In this document: positions 21,379 to 33,084 of the stretch, one piece after another
Position numbering within the stretch: the first letter of the stretch is position 1
Layout: each line of letters begins with the position of its first letter
Assembly: GCF_035046485.1 (NCBI RefSeq)
Contig: NC_085138.1
Location: 272,657,694 to 272,721,693 of the forward strand
From: Aedes albopictus
Taxonomy: Eukaryota > Arthropoda > Insecta > Diptera > Culicidae
DNA: 64,000 nucleotides
Reading direction: 5' to 3'
Position numbers and translations under genes: made by a program
The notes under the pieces: generated by a model
The model's input: the letters and a program-made list of their open reading frames with translations, nothing else
Told to the model about the DNA's origin: nothing
Databases searched by the model: none

Positions 21379-22680
21379 ATGAATATTTTTTCTTAAAAAC
21401 GCTATATCTCAGGAACGACGCAAATTACTTTGGGGAGTTAAGCTTTTTCGATAGAAAAATGTCTGATAAACATGATGGAATCAAAATTTTTAAAATCAAA
21501 ATATACGTATTTTGAGAAAAATCGATTTTTAGTTTTAAAATTGAAAAATATGATATCTGGCAACACTGTACCAAAAAAATAATATTTTCTCTGGATTCCC
21601 TGAACGATTTCCTTCAAAAAAGCCGAAGGTTGAAAATGTGTAGGTGCAATCGTTTCAATGACAGAAATAAAAGAAAGAGAGGATAATTTTCATATCGGCC
21701 AAAACGAGGGGTGCTGCCACGGGCCGAGGGGTGATCCGATCGGCACCAAAATTTGGATTTTTTCTTTTTCCATCTAAACAAATGTTTCAGCCAAATTTGG
21801 TTCAAATCCGTGATGGTCGATTGCAAGCGGTCGGTCACTTGGCGTGGAATGACCCATATCTGATGAATTAAGAAATCGAAAAACTATAGGGAATTTGTTT
21901 TATATTTTTGCTCACTTACACAAAGGAACAAAACAAAACAAAAAAGACAACATTGGGTTCATCGCTACTCGAATGTTTAAGATAAGTGATCTTGAAACAC
22001 GAGTAGATGTTGAACTCGGACATTATGGATGTCATTTTTCGTGAATTTGATGCCTAAAATACGGTCATAGTCAAATCACATTTAAAACGCAAAACAAAAA
22101 AACACCCTCTCCAAAATTTGTTAAAATGCAGTTTTTGTCATACTAGATCCGGTGGTGGGAGAAAATTAAAGATTCACTTGCGCCTTTTTCAAATGTTACT
22201 CTAGAAAAATTGGCTTAAAAAAGTACAAAAATAATTATATCTTTTAATAGAAACATCGTACAGCTTTGATGTCTTCTGACGAAATGTGTATTTTGGCAAT
22301 ATGTACAATTGCTCTGAACATAGTAGGCTTGAAAAAATGATAGTTTTTGACATATGACAAAAAAACCGATTTCGGACTTTTTATTTCTTCAATAAGTTAT
22401 ATCTCCTCAGATTGAAGAGATAGAAAAAACTGCTCTTCGAGAAAGTTGTCGGGGTTTTTACCTTCTTTAACTTTGCAGAACATTTTATTTCGATATCTTT
22501 TGAAATAAAAAAGTTAGGTGCTGAAATATGAAGTATTTTAAGATTTGGCGTTTAGGACACTTTTGCATATAACGCGGCTTGGACTCACGAGCAAATATCT
22601 AGAAGACATGAAGACTCTATCTTGGATGGTTTTTGAGTTATTATATTTTTCCACTTAATGTTGGTCCTCGGACCATTGTG
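21379..22680 (-). repeat. T1 right inverted-repeat arm (outer part)
   Basis: The reverse complement of the left arm 3699-5340, lacking the 400-bp block at 4445-4830. It ends at the TIR and the CATTG duplication. Confidence 0.9.
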
Positions 22681-23058
22681 CATTGGTGGTGCCTCAGTTT
22701 AGGTAGAAGGTATTGAGTGGTTTGCTGAATATGATACACCGCGCGGCCATTGTAATGTTCCAAACGCGCATTTGCACGAAATTCCACGCGGCAAATCCTC
22801 TTGGGAAGGAACAGCCACACTTGAGGAAACGCCGTAATGTTATCTCCCATAAGAATGAAGTAAAACGGGGGCAAAAAACGCGGCTGTTCCTTTCGTCAGG
22901 GATTTGTCGCGTGTACTTTTGGGCAAACGCGCTAATAGTTGCTCGATGCCCGCTTTTCCACACTTTCTAACCAATCCAACAAAGTTCCTGCAACGCCACG
23001 ATGTTGAAGCTGCGAGGATTTAATTCGTCGTAGATTATCCTGTCACATCCTGCGAAAC
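22681..23058 (-). pseudogene. RTE-like LINE, N-terminal part of EEP endonuclease
   Basis: The minus strand reads IYDELNPRSFNIVALQELCW, the E-containing catalytic block of LINE endonucleases, followed by a damaged frame to 22681 that rejoins 3698. No sequence upstream of about 23058 resembles the element, so the copy is 5'-truncated or its 5' UTR is unrecognised. Confidence 0.7.
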
Positions 23059-23659
23059 CAAGTGAATGTTTAAATTGAGTAATAAGGAAGTAGAGAAACG
23101 GCAAAATATTCCGGATATAATTATGAGTCCATATTCTCAATTCAGCATTTTCATCAGAGGTCGAGTGGTTATACTACTCAGATTGATTGATTTGAAGTGA
23201 AAACTAATGCATAAGGTATTTTGTCCTCTCCTGCCTAATACCAGCTACAACTGGCAGCCAGCGCTTCATAGCAAAAAATATTAAATTATGGACATATACC
23301 TAAATTCTCTGAAACAAAATATATTCTCGTTTCCAGAAATCCAAACAGAAATGAAAATTCTTGACATTTCACTTGAAAACATTTCAACATCATTGCTATG
23401 ATTGAGCCATAATAAAAATAATAATGTCGGCAAGAAATGTCACAGAGGGGTGATTCAAAGCTTATGGTAGGCTAGCGTAAAAAAATGGACACTAATTTTG
23501 GTCTACAGAAGACAGTTGACAGCAGCGGAAGCTGAACTGGTTAGCACAGCTTAAATCATAACTTCTAGCTGCTGTCAATGAATGGAAATCAACCATTATC
23601 TGATGGACAGATATGCTATAACTCATACTGCCCGAATTGGCTACGTTTCCGCTGCCTTT
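23059..23659. other. No gene recognised
   Basis: AT-rich sequence with no motif, repeat end or plausible ORF that I can identify. Confidence 0.5.
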
Positions 23660-24570
23660 CCACATAAATTTTCAGAGCTTAATCTCTAAAAAATCCCTGG
23701 AGAAATTTTTGAAGAAATTGTTGGGGGAATTCCTTGAGAAATTACCCAAGGAATTACGGGACGTAACTCTCACGACATTCCTGCAGGCAGGGATGGCATG
23801 CTCCTCAGTGTGTGTGTGTGTACAAATGTGCTTGATTTTAATATGAAAATGAGCTGCACTGTGCACATTTTCAGCGCGGAATGCCATCCCTGCCTGCAGG
23901 AATCCCGTAAGAAGTTTCTGCAAAAACTTTTACAGTAGCTCTGGATTAATCTCTTGAGTAATTTTTACTGCAATCTCCGTTGAAACCGTAGGGGCATCCC
24001 AGAAGGAATTTCCGGAGAATTTTCCGAAAAATCATTCAAGGAATTCCTTTAGCAATCTTTGAAGGAATCTCTGTTAGGATATCAGATGAAATTTCTTGAG
24101 AAATCCATGGAGAATCCAGAAAAAAAAATACTGGGGAAATATCTGAGCAGTTCCAGAAGGAATCACAGCAGAAATGGGTTGGTAATTTTTATCATGAATT
24201 CCAGGAGAATTTCAAACAAGAATTTGAAAAGGAATTTCAAAAGCAATATCAAGAGATTTCCGTATTGGAATACCCAAAAGGTAAGCCCCGGGAAATTCAT
24301 AAAGGAGGCCAAATTGCAAAGTTTAATACAGTCGAACCTCCATGAGTCGACGTTCCTTGACTCGATATCGACTCATGGGGGTAATTTTTTCCATAGTGAA
24401 AAATAATTTATGGGTTACTATGATGGTCCCTCCAAAATGCTTTCCAAAGGATTCCTATTCCACTACTCGATATTTCCATGAGTCGATGGTCCCTTCAATA
24501 TCGACTCATGGAGGTTTTACTGTAGAGGAATCCTTGTAAAGCTTTAAACTTAGAGGAATTCCAGCATAAG
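23660..24570. repeat. Degenerate GGAATTCC-type tract
   Basis: Words such as AAGGAATTCC, CTGGAGAAAT and TTGAGGAATT recur every 15-40 bases without a fixed unit. It continues after the inserted TIR element at 28448-29430, and a similar piece lies at 62810-63030. There is no coding sequence. Confidence 0.7.
24329..24522. mobile_element. Tc1/mariner-type MITE, TA-flanked
   Basis: Inverted ends CAGTCGAACCTCCATGAGTC and CAGTAAAACCTCCATGAGTC are flanked by TA at 24327-24328 and 24523-24524. Internal copies of ATATCGACTCATG occur. It is 194 bp and sits in the GGAATTCC tract. Confidence 0.85.
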
Positions 24571-26286
24571 TTATAGACACATTCTACGGGCCCCGTATCA
24601 TCAATACCAATTTTTCAAAGTTGAGTTATGGCATATTTGACATTTTTATCACATTCTACATTACTTTTGTCATCCAAAAATGTATTCGACATGATATTAG
24701 TGTGACAATAAATATAAATTGAACGACGATTAAGAAGATTAACATTAAAATCGTGATTTTAAGTCTTTTAGTCACACTTTTCATCCAAACTGTCGTATTT
24801 TAAACACCAACACACTGATTTTTCGAAAGTCTTCCATCATTTGTAGATAAATGTTTGTAGATTTTTTAGCACCAAAATATTTTTAATCGGAAGACTGAAC
24901 AACTCTGAAATATGGCTGATCATAGTATGGGTTTTTATTGCGTTTAAAAGTCACGTAAAATCAACATTTTTAAAATTTATTCAAATACGGAAAACGTTAC
25001 AAATATGAAATTTTTTATGCTCTTTGTACTCGAGAAGACCTTTCAAATGAGCCCAAAAAAGAAAGAAAATCAGTTCACGGAAGCCTGAGTTTCACCTGGT
25101 TGAAGTTTGCGTTGTAACGTCTCGAAAAAAGTTCTATGGAAAAGACCAATTCTTTCTGGCTTGGACGGCTTCTGAATTGGACAAACGTAGTTCTATATTC
25201 AAAACAGTTTCGTTCTCGCTGGGTATGAGCTCTTTTTCAAGATATCGTTTATAAATTGCGTACCATTGCCCGTTCATAAACTACGTAGACTTTTGAAGGA
25301 CGGGGGAGATGGTGTTTGGCCAAAATCTACGATGTAATTGTACTGAGATATTGTAACATTTTTTAATCGTAATCTAATACCACTCAAACCGAAAATTTCT
25401 GTGCTATCAGTGGCCAACTGACGGAACACTGACGAAATTAGTTATTAAGTTGGTCAAAGACTTACAGCTGATGGATAGTTTGATTTAAAGTTCCACCAAC
25501 AGGCGGCACTAGAGGACTTACAAATTTTAAATTTCATACATCTCAGGATCCCTATTATATATAAATACGATTTCTTCGGCAAAGTTGTTTGGTAAGTAAA
25601 GGACTTGTAGTTGATTTACCAATAGATGCGAGATTTTGCCACTAGAAGACGTTAGTTTCCATTTTGCAAAAGCAGGCAAGGGATTAGAATTTCTTGAAAA
25701 GTATTCTACATGCTGGAACTATTTTCACTTTGGACATATTGTATTCCTTAGATATAAGAGTAATAGAACAACAGTCAAAAATATTATTCTGCTTGAAGCG
25801 CTCCATCTTTGTGTAGAGCTAACCAATCAAGTCCAAAATTGTAGAAATTACAGATAACAAGATGAGGAACTATCAGTCAAAATTTGAGATTTTTTTTATA
25901 TATTCTATAAAAAGTTACGGCTTGTTGAATGTGTTTTGGATAATTAACAAAATTGGCATGCTTTTGAAAATTTGAAACTATCACCACTGTGGCAGAAATT
26001 AATACCAAACGGCTATTAAACTGCAAGTCCTTGATCTACCAAACAACTTTAATGAAGCAACCATCTTTCCAATAAATCACGACCCTGAGATAAGTAAAAC
26101 AAAAAATGTGTGTGCCCTCTAGCACCTCCTAGTGGAAGAATTTGAAATCATATGGCCCATCAATTGAAAGTTCTTGACCAGCCAAATAATTTTGTCGAGG
26201 ACACCAACTGTCTAAATAGTTAGGAACTTGAAATATATGGGATGGATATTACGTCAGTGTTACATCTATTTTTTGATATAATAAGA

Positions 26287-26786
26287 ATCACCGACAAACA
26301 GACGTAACACTTACGGAATTGAAACTCATATATCTCGGGACTCTATTTACTTAGACTTTAGACTTTTAGAATGTTGATGACTTTGGAAAAGTTGTTTATC
26401 TTGTCAAGAATTGTCAGTTTAAAAGCCGTTTGGTTCAAGTTTCTAACTAGCTAGTGGAAGTTGGAATTTTGAAAAATCATGTACTTTATATTTATTCAAA
26501 AATTATTCAACATGTTGTAACTTCTTATAAAGTGCCCAAAGATTTTGCCAAAAAATAATTTCTCAGCTAGCCAAAATTTGTTGAAAACTTTTTGAGAAAT
26601 TCTAAACTATTGTAAACTTTTAATAAGCGTCGCCTAGTGTGTCTGAATCTCACATCCAATAGTAAATAAGCTGTAAGTTTATGACTTATCAAACAACTTT
26701 GCCAAAGACACTAACTCTCTAAGTAATTATGACTCTGACATATATAGGATGGATTTTTTTTTGTCAGAATTAGGTCTATTTGTCTC
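26287..26786. mobile_element. Divergent long member of the CACAGACAAACAGACG family
   Basis: The left end CCGACAAACAGACGTAACAC and the right end GGTCTATTTGTCTCTG resemble the 7-bp-TSD MITE ends. The flanks AATCAC agree only partly as a duplication. The interior is non-coding and similar to the sequence just upstream. Confidence 0.45.
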
Positions 26787-26941
26787 TGAAATCACAGAAA
26801 TTGATGCCTCTAAGTGGTATGCAGATCCTCAGGTATGCCTTTGGTTCAATAACTGCTCGCACATCTTAAAACGTTTTTAATTGAATCATTGACATTGCAT
26901 AAACTATTGAAAAAAATGTTTAATTCGACGGAGTGATTAGT

Positions 26942-27727
26942 CAGTGACAAGCAGGGCGCGGAGGCTGAAACATGCCGCATTTCGTCTTTACCGCGTTTTT
27001 GCATTTTTCTTGTGTTTTTAGTTCGTACTTGGGTGGAACGCTGATGGAAGAGTGAAAGGTCGACGGTCGTCAGTGACAAGCAGGGAGCGGAGGCTGAAAC
27101 ATGCCGCATTTCGTCGTTCCCGCGTTTTCGTATTTTTTTTTGTGTTTTTTGTTCGCACTTTGTGTAAACGATCGATGATGGTTCGGTGGCAAGATACCAC
27201 ATTGCCCGCATCATGGTGCTCGTGTTCGTCGTTATTCCGAATTCGGAAATGCTAGTATCCAAGAGATTGTTTTTCAGTGCGTCGGGTATTATCGCTTATG
27301 TATTTTTTTCGGATTCTTCGATGGACGATCGGAGAATCAGCGAGTGGTGTGAACGAGTGCACATTTTATATGGTTTGGACCGTTTGCATGCTGAGACCAA
27401 AGCCAAACATAGAAAACCAGCTGGTCAGGATTACCCGGTGAGTTCGTTCCTTATTATTACTTTTTATATTCGAACATGACATATATGGGGATTTCGGAGG
27501 GGTAGCCTAAGGAAGCTAAATGAACTGGTTTCCGGGCAAATGTTCGTGGGGTGGCCAGACTTTGTCACGAGATAACAATTATCATGTTGTTTTCCGAAGG
27601 TCTCCAGTGAATTTAGCTTACCCTGCTACAACAAACCATCAGGTAGATCATTCCGTTCCGGTATGACTCTGCAGCCATAGGTAATCCTTGCGCTGATGGT
27701 GGGTACACAATCATCATCATCATCATC
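26942..27727 (+). mobile_element. Internally deleted non-LTR retroposon, (ATC)n tail
   Basis: A perfect 20-bp duplication AATTCGACGGAGTGATTAGT flanks it (26922-26941 and 27728-27747). The 5' end carries two tandem copies of a ~130-bp monomer beginning CAGTGACAAGCAGGG (26942 and 27071), like a reiterated LINE promoter. A short frame follows (ending GRISEWCERV-like sequence near 27340). The 3' end is an ATCATC repeat. The size of 786 bp means most ORF1/ORF2 sequence is missing. It is best seen as an I-type LINE deletion derivative or a SINE that uses one. Confidence 0.75.
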
Positions 27728-28447
27728 AATTCGACGGAGTGATTAGTTTATGCTGCAATATCTGACGGTGCGGAGTAATGAATATCAACGGTTTAGTCTT
27801 TGGGACAATATTAGATGAATATGGGTGGTACTAGGCCGAAGATGGGTACCATTAACCTTCATGAAGGAGTTTTCATACTGCTGTTAGCGAAAACTTGGCC
27901 CTCCGAGCCATTTATCACAAAACGGATTTTCAATGGAATAAAGTTGCTCTTGGAGCAGTGAAAATAATGCAATAATATATTCACAAATTCGGGCAATTTT
28001 GGCTGATTATTCTGATTCTAAAATGATGTGGATTTTCGTGACGTTACAACGCGAGCAGAACCCTGTTTGAAACTGAACGGGCGTTGTAACGTCCCGAAAT
28101 GTAAAAGTTGATTATTCAAAAACAAATCCGAAATTTAAATGTTTTATTCCATTGAATTGAAGAACAAACCAATAAATTTCAATGGTGGAAAAAAATTCAG
28201 AATATCATAAAAATCCGAGCAGATTTTTTAAGATGTTGGTAGCGCGTTAGAGAGGGTCGGATTCTAGCGCGTTGTAACGTCACGCTACAAATACGCATTT
28301 TGAACACGTTTTTCTAATGAAAACTAAGTGTTCAATAGGTCAAATATATCAGAAATTTTACAAGGAATCCGTTTTCACGAGGTATAGAGGAAAATCTGAC
28401 TACGAATGCGTCAAAACGTTGTAACGTCACGGTAGAATGTGTCTATA

Positions 28448-29430
28448 ATCAACGACATTTATAGAGGAACATTTATAGATGCACATTTCTAGAAAATCCT
28501 AGAATGATCCCTAAAGGAATCCCAAAAGGATTTTTTGAAAAAAAACTCCCGAAGAAATTCCTAGATTTATTCATCAGTAGGTCAACTCCAGGGGCGCGTT
28601 CTCCTCCATTTAAGAAATTTGTGCCATCCGTAGATTTATTGATAAATGAATACACGTAGTTATGCGTAAAGGAATGATTGCAGAAATATGTACAGAAATC
28701 TCTGAATTCATTACCAAAGGAGTTCCTGAAGACATTACTGGAGAAAGTCCTGCAAGAATACCAGCAAGAATTTTTAGAGGAATTTCAGCAAGAGTTTCTA
28801 AGGTATCACAGGAAGAATGCATGAACAATTCTTAGACAAAATATCTGAAAGTTGTCTTTTAGAAATTTTCTAGAAACATTCTAGGAGGAGCTTAAATTTC
28901 AAAATTAATCAAAGTAGATGTATATATGCATAAATCCCAGCACGATTTCTTGCAAGAATCTCTAGGAAAATCCCTGGAGAAATTCCTGGATAAATCTACG
29001 CAGCAATTTTTGGAGAAATTATTGATCCTTAGAGAAACCTCTGGATGCATCGCTGTAGGAGTTCATGTAGAATGTAAATATTTTTGTTAGAAAATTCTGC
29101 AGGAATACCAGCAAGATTGCATCAAGAGTTCATGGAGCAGTTCCAGCAGGAAAAATGCCTGGAAAAATATTAAAGGGAAACATTCGATTTCATCGTTATA
29201 GAATTCCCGGAACGGTTTCTGGAACAATTTCCGGCGGAACTCTTGGAGCAACATCAGCAAAAATACATACGAGAAACGAAAAAAAGAATCGCAGCAAGAA
29301 TTTCTGGAGGAATCCTATCACGAATTTCTTAATGGTTCAAGTTGATAAATCCCTGGAAGAACCCCGGAAGAACCCTGAAGCAATCTAAGCAGGAATCCCA
29401 GAGATGCCGGAAAGAAGAAGAAGTAACCAC
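28448..29430. repeat. Degenerate GGAATTCC-type tract (continued)
   Basis: Same irregular word pattern as 23660-24570 (CAGGAATACCAGCAAGAAT, TTCTGGAGGAAT). A sub-module around 28575-28650 recurs inverted at 29720-29800. Confidence 0.65.
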
Positions 29431-29510
29431 AACAACAGGCTACGTTTATTGTTTGTTCTGTTCCAGAGGAAATAAGAAATAATAGTCACGTGAAATCACC
29501 AAAAAAAAAC

Positions 29511-29584
29511 TGGCTGAGGGTGGCGGGTTCGATTCCCGGTTGGCCTGGAATCGTTTTATAATGGCAACTTCCTTAACTGAAAGA
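29511..29584 (+). repeat. Feilai-like SINE fragment
   Basis: GCTGAGGGTGGCGGGTTCGA followed by TTCCCGG and AATGGCAACTTCCTTAAC resembles the B-box and body of the SINE at 42332-42586 in the opposite orientation. Both ends are missing. Confidence 0.6.
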
Positions 29585-30029
29585 CAATCAAAAGCCTTAT
29601 GCTGTTTTTTTTTCAGAAAATTCAACAAATCATATTGCAGATTTTTTATTTGTTGATAGATTTTGCTCTGTACAGTGTAGTTCCTGGCAAATGTATGATC
29701 ATTAGATTATATTCTATTATTAATTGCACAAATTTCCCAAATGCTGGAGAACGTTCCTCTGGCGACGACCTTCTGGTACCTGATGAACCATTTATCGTAA
29801 TCAATTTTCAGCTAAGTGATCAGAAGTAAAATCAGGCCATGCACAATAAACACATCCATCTCTCCCTCAGTATCAATCTAAACATAAGCTATAAACATTG
29901 ACCCACCGAGCCACCAATCAATAACTAATCGAACTGTAAAATTAGACCCATAAAATAAAAACCTCGCTGGGGTGATCCGTTGGAGTTAATATTATGAAAA
30001 AACCCTCGTAAGCTCAATATAGTACGTAC
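29585..30029. other. No gene recognised
   Basis: AT-rich; only the inverted relic of a GGAATTCC-tract module (29720-29800). Confidence 0.5.
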
Positions 30030-30170
30030 TTGCTTGCGATACAGTACACTTAGTCGATTGCAGTAGCAGCTCAGTAACCTCGCTTTCCATAGGCATACCA
30101 GAAGCCTCACGCATTTTTTCCAACGTAGCATATGAAGGAAAATTTTCCACTGCGTTGGCCTCTACATCAT
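30030..30170 (-). CDS. Candidate host coding exon, function unknown
   Basis: One minus-strand frame without stops has a protein-like composition unlike its surroundings. It contains NFPSYATLEKMREASGMPME and then SEVTELLLQSTKC. It is bounded on its 5' side by CACAG at 30171-30175 (weak acceptor) and on its 3' side by GTACGT at 30029 (donor-like). In-frame stops lie just outside: TGA near 30186 and TAA near 29999. An internal exon of 141 bp would fit. I do not recognise the family. It could equally be an exon of an old retrocopy or chance. Confidence 0.35.
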
Positions 30171-31437
30171 CTGTGCAATCGATTTTTCAACGAGTCTCAC
30201 TTTTCCGCGTTCAGAGGCCGACCAACAACGAAGACACAAACGACAACAACTACCTATACCACACCGCAACAGCTAGCAGCAGCTGGGCTGTAAAACAGAA
30301 TTTACTACAGACCTAATTTCTACCGAGTTCTTCTTCGTTTCAGTGCATTCACTTCATGCTGCTGGGGCTTGAAGTTGATTTGATGAGCGAACGGCAACGC
30401 GGCACGAAACTCATCTGCCAAAGTGAGTCCTCTCGGCAGGTGAACGTGGGAGGAGTGAAGGAAAAAGTTTTTCCATTCATACATCAGTTAGTTGTCGGAG
30501 TTTTCTTGGTGGGTTTTTATGGCTACCGCTGGTTTCGGAATCGACATCAGTGGTGTAGCCTAAGAAATACTTTGCTCACTGGATCCATCTATAATAAGGG
30601 ATGTAATTTTTGAAATTCTAGATTTATCGTAGAGTTCAAAGTGCACGTGTTCATTCCTATTTAATTGTTGACTTGTTTAGTGTATCAGTGTATGTCGAAA
30701 ACATCTTAATTTGGAAATGTTAACCTGAATAGAACTTAAAAAAGGTACAAATGATCCAAATTTCACCCTAGCTACGCCCCCGTGTCGAGCCGGGCGCCCG
30801 ACAGCGAGCCTCAAACGAGGAAGAAACGCACTTACACTTTCTCCCAGCCACATTCAGTCGCCTTGCGGGAAGCAGATTCTCAGTTCCAAGAGTAGCAATG
30901 TTCTACGGTTTTTGTGGGCAAATAGTTTGCAACTCCGCGCGTCCATGATTTCTCGGCTCGGATCCGGTGTAACGTGGGGCGAGGGGATGCCGTTTGCAAA
31001 GACACGAACTCGAGCCGCAGAACCAAACGAATGAGTGGGAAGATAAAAACTCGTTCGAGGAAAACTTAAGCGCTCTAGTCAGAGTCCTGAACCAAGCTTC
31101 CTAGCTACCAACCTACCTACCTACATAGCACAGATGGTGATGGTGGCTTTCGGGGCTCATGATTGGAGAAAGTTTTCGCTGTCTGTTACTTGGGTGTGGG
31201 TGTCTGGAAAATTGTCACCACATCGAACCAGAAATGGAGGGCAGGATTCACGCTTCAGTGCACTGGTAATTGCGTTGGCGGAAGCTGTGCGCTTGGGAAA
31301 AGTTTACGAAAGTGGTTTGCTGCAGTTGGAAGCAGTTTTGAAGGTTTGGTCCAGTGGATATGCGCGACATATCGATTGTGAGAAACTTGTGGGTTTCGTG
31401 TCCGTGCGGTTAGCGGCGTTAACACATAGCGTCCGTT
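30171..31437. other. Single-copy-looking, GC-richer tract
   Basis: No repeat ends, TIRs or recognised ORF. The base composition is more balanced than in its neighbours. Open frames at 30356-30613 and 31134-31544 (+) show no motif. If the exon at 30030-30170 is real, this tract could hold its upstream intron or promoter. Confidence 0.4.
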
Positions 31438-31535
31438 CCGTCGAGGTTTGCGTTTTTTTTGACAGTTTTCCCATGGGAAATGTGTCAAACTACTGTCACG
31501 CACACGCAAACGTATGCATTGTGTGGGGCACTTTA

Positions 31536-31650
31536 GTCGTCTAGGCGTTTCGTAAGCCTCGGAGTGCAGGTTCGATTCCCGCTCCAGTCGGGGAAAACTT
31601 TTCGTCAAATGGCCACTGAGTGTTATTGTGTGTCCGTTGTCTCATGTTAG
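31536..31650 (+). repeat. tRNA-derived SINE head
   Basis: TAGTCGTCTAGGCGTTTCG followed by GCAGGTTCGATTCCCGCTCC has A- and B-box character and a nearly complete T-arm stem. AT-rich body sequence follows without a clear tail. No CCA-proximal acceptor stem is seen, so it is not a tRNA gene. Confidence 0.55.
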
Positions 31651-33084
31651 AAATGTACAGTTTGTGCAGCCTCTGGCTGAAAACGATGTAGTGGCTTTTT
31701 TTTAAATCGAGTAACGAAACAACGGTCTAATGTAAAAAGTGCGCGGTATGCATATACATTAAATTTGGTTTATTTGTTGTGTGGACCAGCGGTGCAGAAA
31801 CTCTGTAACCATTCGCTAACTTTCTCAAGAGATTTATCAAAGCACGGTGGCTTATGAGCCCTCTCAAAGAGAGGCCACCGGTCGTGTTAGGGTTGCCCGA
31901 CTTGATAAGAGACCTTTCCTCTCAGGAGAAGTTGAACGGCTCGCGGAAAATCGGCAAAATTTCTTATAAACGAAACCCAATCGTAAACTCTATTAAATAC
32001 TACTGAATCTTGGGGAAAACTGATTAAAATAACGTAAACTAAACACAACGCAACATAAGAAAAGAAAGTGAGTAATTTTATTAAAATAGCTTTCTTTAAA
32101 CGTAATTAAAACAAATAATTCAAACCAAACTTCTAAAACTCATCCGGGTTGGACGTTTTACAAAAACCAAAAATGTTCATGGTCATGAACAAAAAGACGT
32201 ACCTGCGCAGGTTTTACTAGACGATGCGATGATTACGATACTGTGGCAGGCAGTCCTCGATGATGGCGACGGCTTGTAGGTGGCCATCGGCATGTCTGGC
32301 GACGAAGTGGCGGCTGGATGGAAGCTTCTGATTTAACATTAGCGAGAGTTCCCGGGATGGTCCTCCTCTAGTCAATAGAAACGCAACAGAGCCCAGCGAC
32401 CCGGTTTCGCGTACTAATATTCCTACCAAACCGAGCGGGGAATGCTACGTTTTCTATATCCCAAAGTCGGACCTGATTCACGGCGTGCGATTGACGACAC
32501 GCTACGGAGAACCTACTCTCGTGACTCCGGTCCACGGGAATTGACAGGCGGGACCTTACCGTCGGCTATTGGCGACCGATGGGAGAATCCGCTGCATATA
32601 TTCTGTAGCGACTGCACTACCCTCCGTTTTGCTATCTGCGAGAGGCGGACCATAGCTGGGCACACGGGTTCACTAACGGAAATGACGGTTCGCTCCGCCA
32701 ACGGATTCCCAATTCGACGATAACGTACGAAAACCAGCCGTACGAAAATAGCGCCTTGCGCTAAAAGTCCAACGCGAAGTCACATTAACTATTTAAATTC
32801 ACACAATAAATCAACAATAATTACTTTTTTTTCGTATTTGTCAAACACTAGAATTGAGCGCAATACGCGGTTTTAAACGGACCTCAGTCCACTATTACCA
32901 ATAAAATAATGAAAAATACACAAAAGAAACACTCACCCAACATTTACCTTGTAATTAAAGTTAATTAAACAAACCGACTCTTAACAAGAATAAACTTAAA
33001 ACTGAACTTTACTTCAAAGTCTTAATCCGCGCACTTCTGCTCTCCAGCCGATTTAGCAGCGAAATGGCAGAGTCAAAGTTGAGC
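31651..33084. other. Unresolved, partly GC-rich; possible LTR remnant
   Basis: 31850-31930 and 32210-32720 are GC-rich, with short open frames on both strands and no recognisable domain. AT-rich blocks alternate. I see no LTR pair, primer-binding site or polymerase motif, so the retroelement reading is only a possibility. Confidence 0.3.

Larger units (their letters stand above)
3699..22680. mobile_element. T1: long-TIR DNA element, host of a deep nest
   Basis: The ends are inverted copies starting CACAATGGTCCGAGGACC, flanked by CATTG on both sides (3694-3698 and 22681-22685). Removing T1 rejoins the LINE endonuclease frame. The left arm runs from 3699 to about 5690. The right arm is its inverted copy, now in pieces: 21379-22680, 9048-9345 and traces at 8600-8665. 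The arms differ by substitutions and by a 400-bp block present only on the left (about 4445-4830). Without later insertions T1 would be about 5 kb. No transposase is seen, so it is non-autonomous; the superfamily is unknown to me. Confidence 0.85.
24571..28447. mobile_element. TIR element with GTTGTAACGTC motifs
   Basis: Ends TTATAGACACATTCTAC (24571) and its complement (28431-28447). The word GTTGTAACGTC recurs at 25112, 28083, 28271 and 28420, and inverted near 28031, like reiterated binding motifs. The interior is non-coding except for the retroposon at 26942-27727. Two similar non-coding segments (about 25400-26275 and 26287-26786) are arranged in tandem. No transposase is seen. Confidence 0.6.

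Noticed and set aside
3699..22680. Polinton/Maverick-type giant element
   Set aside because: The long TIRs suggested it, but no integrase, polymerase B, ATPase or capsid-like frame exists; the length comes from nested insertions.
31043..31082. TATA-like ATAAAAA followed by TCAGAG as a core promoter
   Set aside because: The spacing of about 38 bases is too long for TATA-initiator pairs and no downstream gene is recognised.
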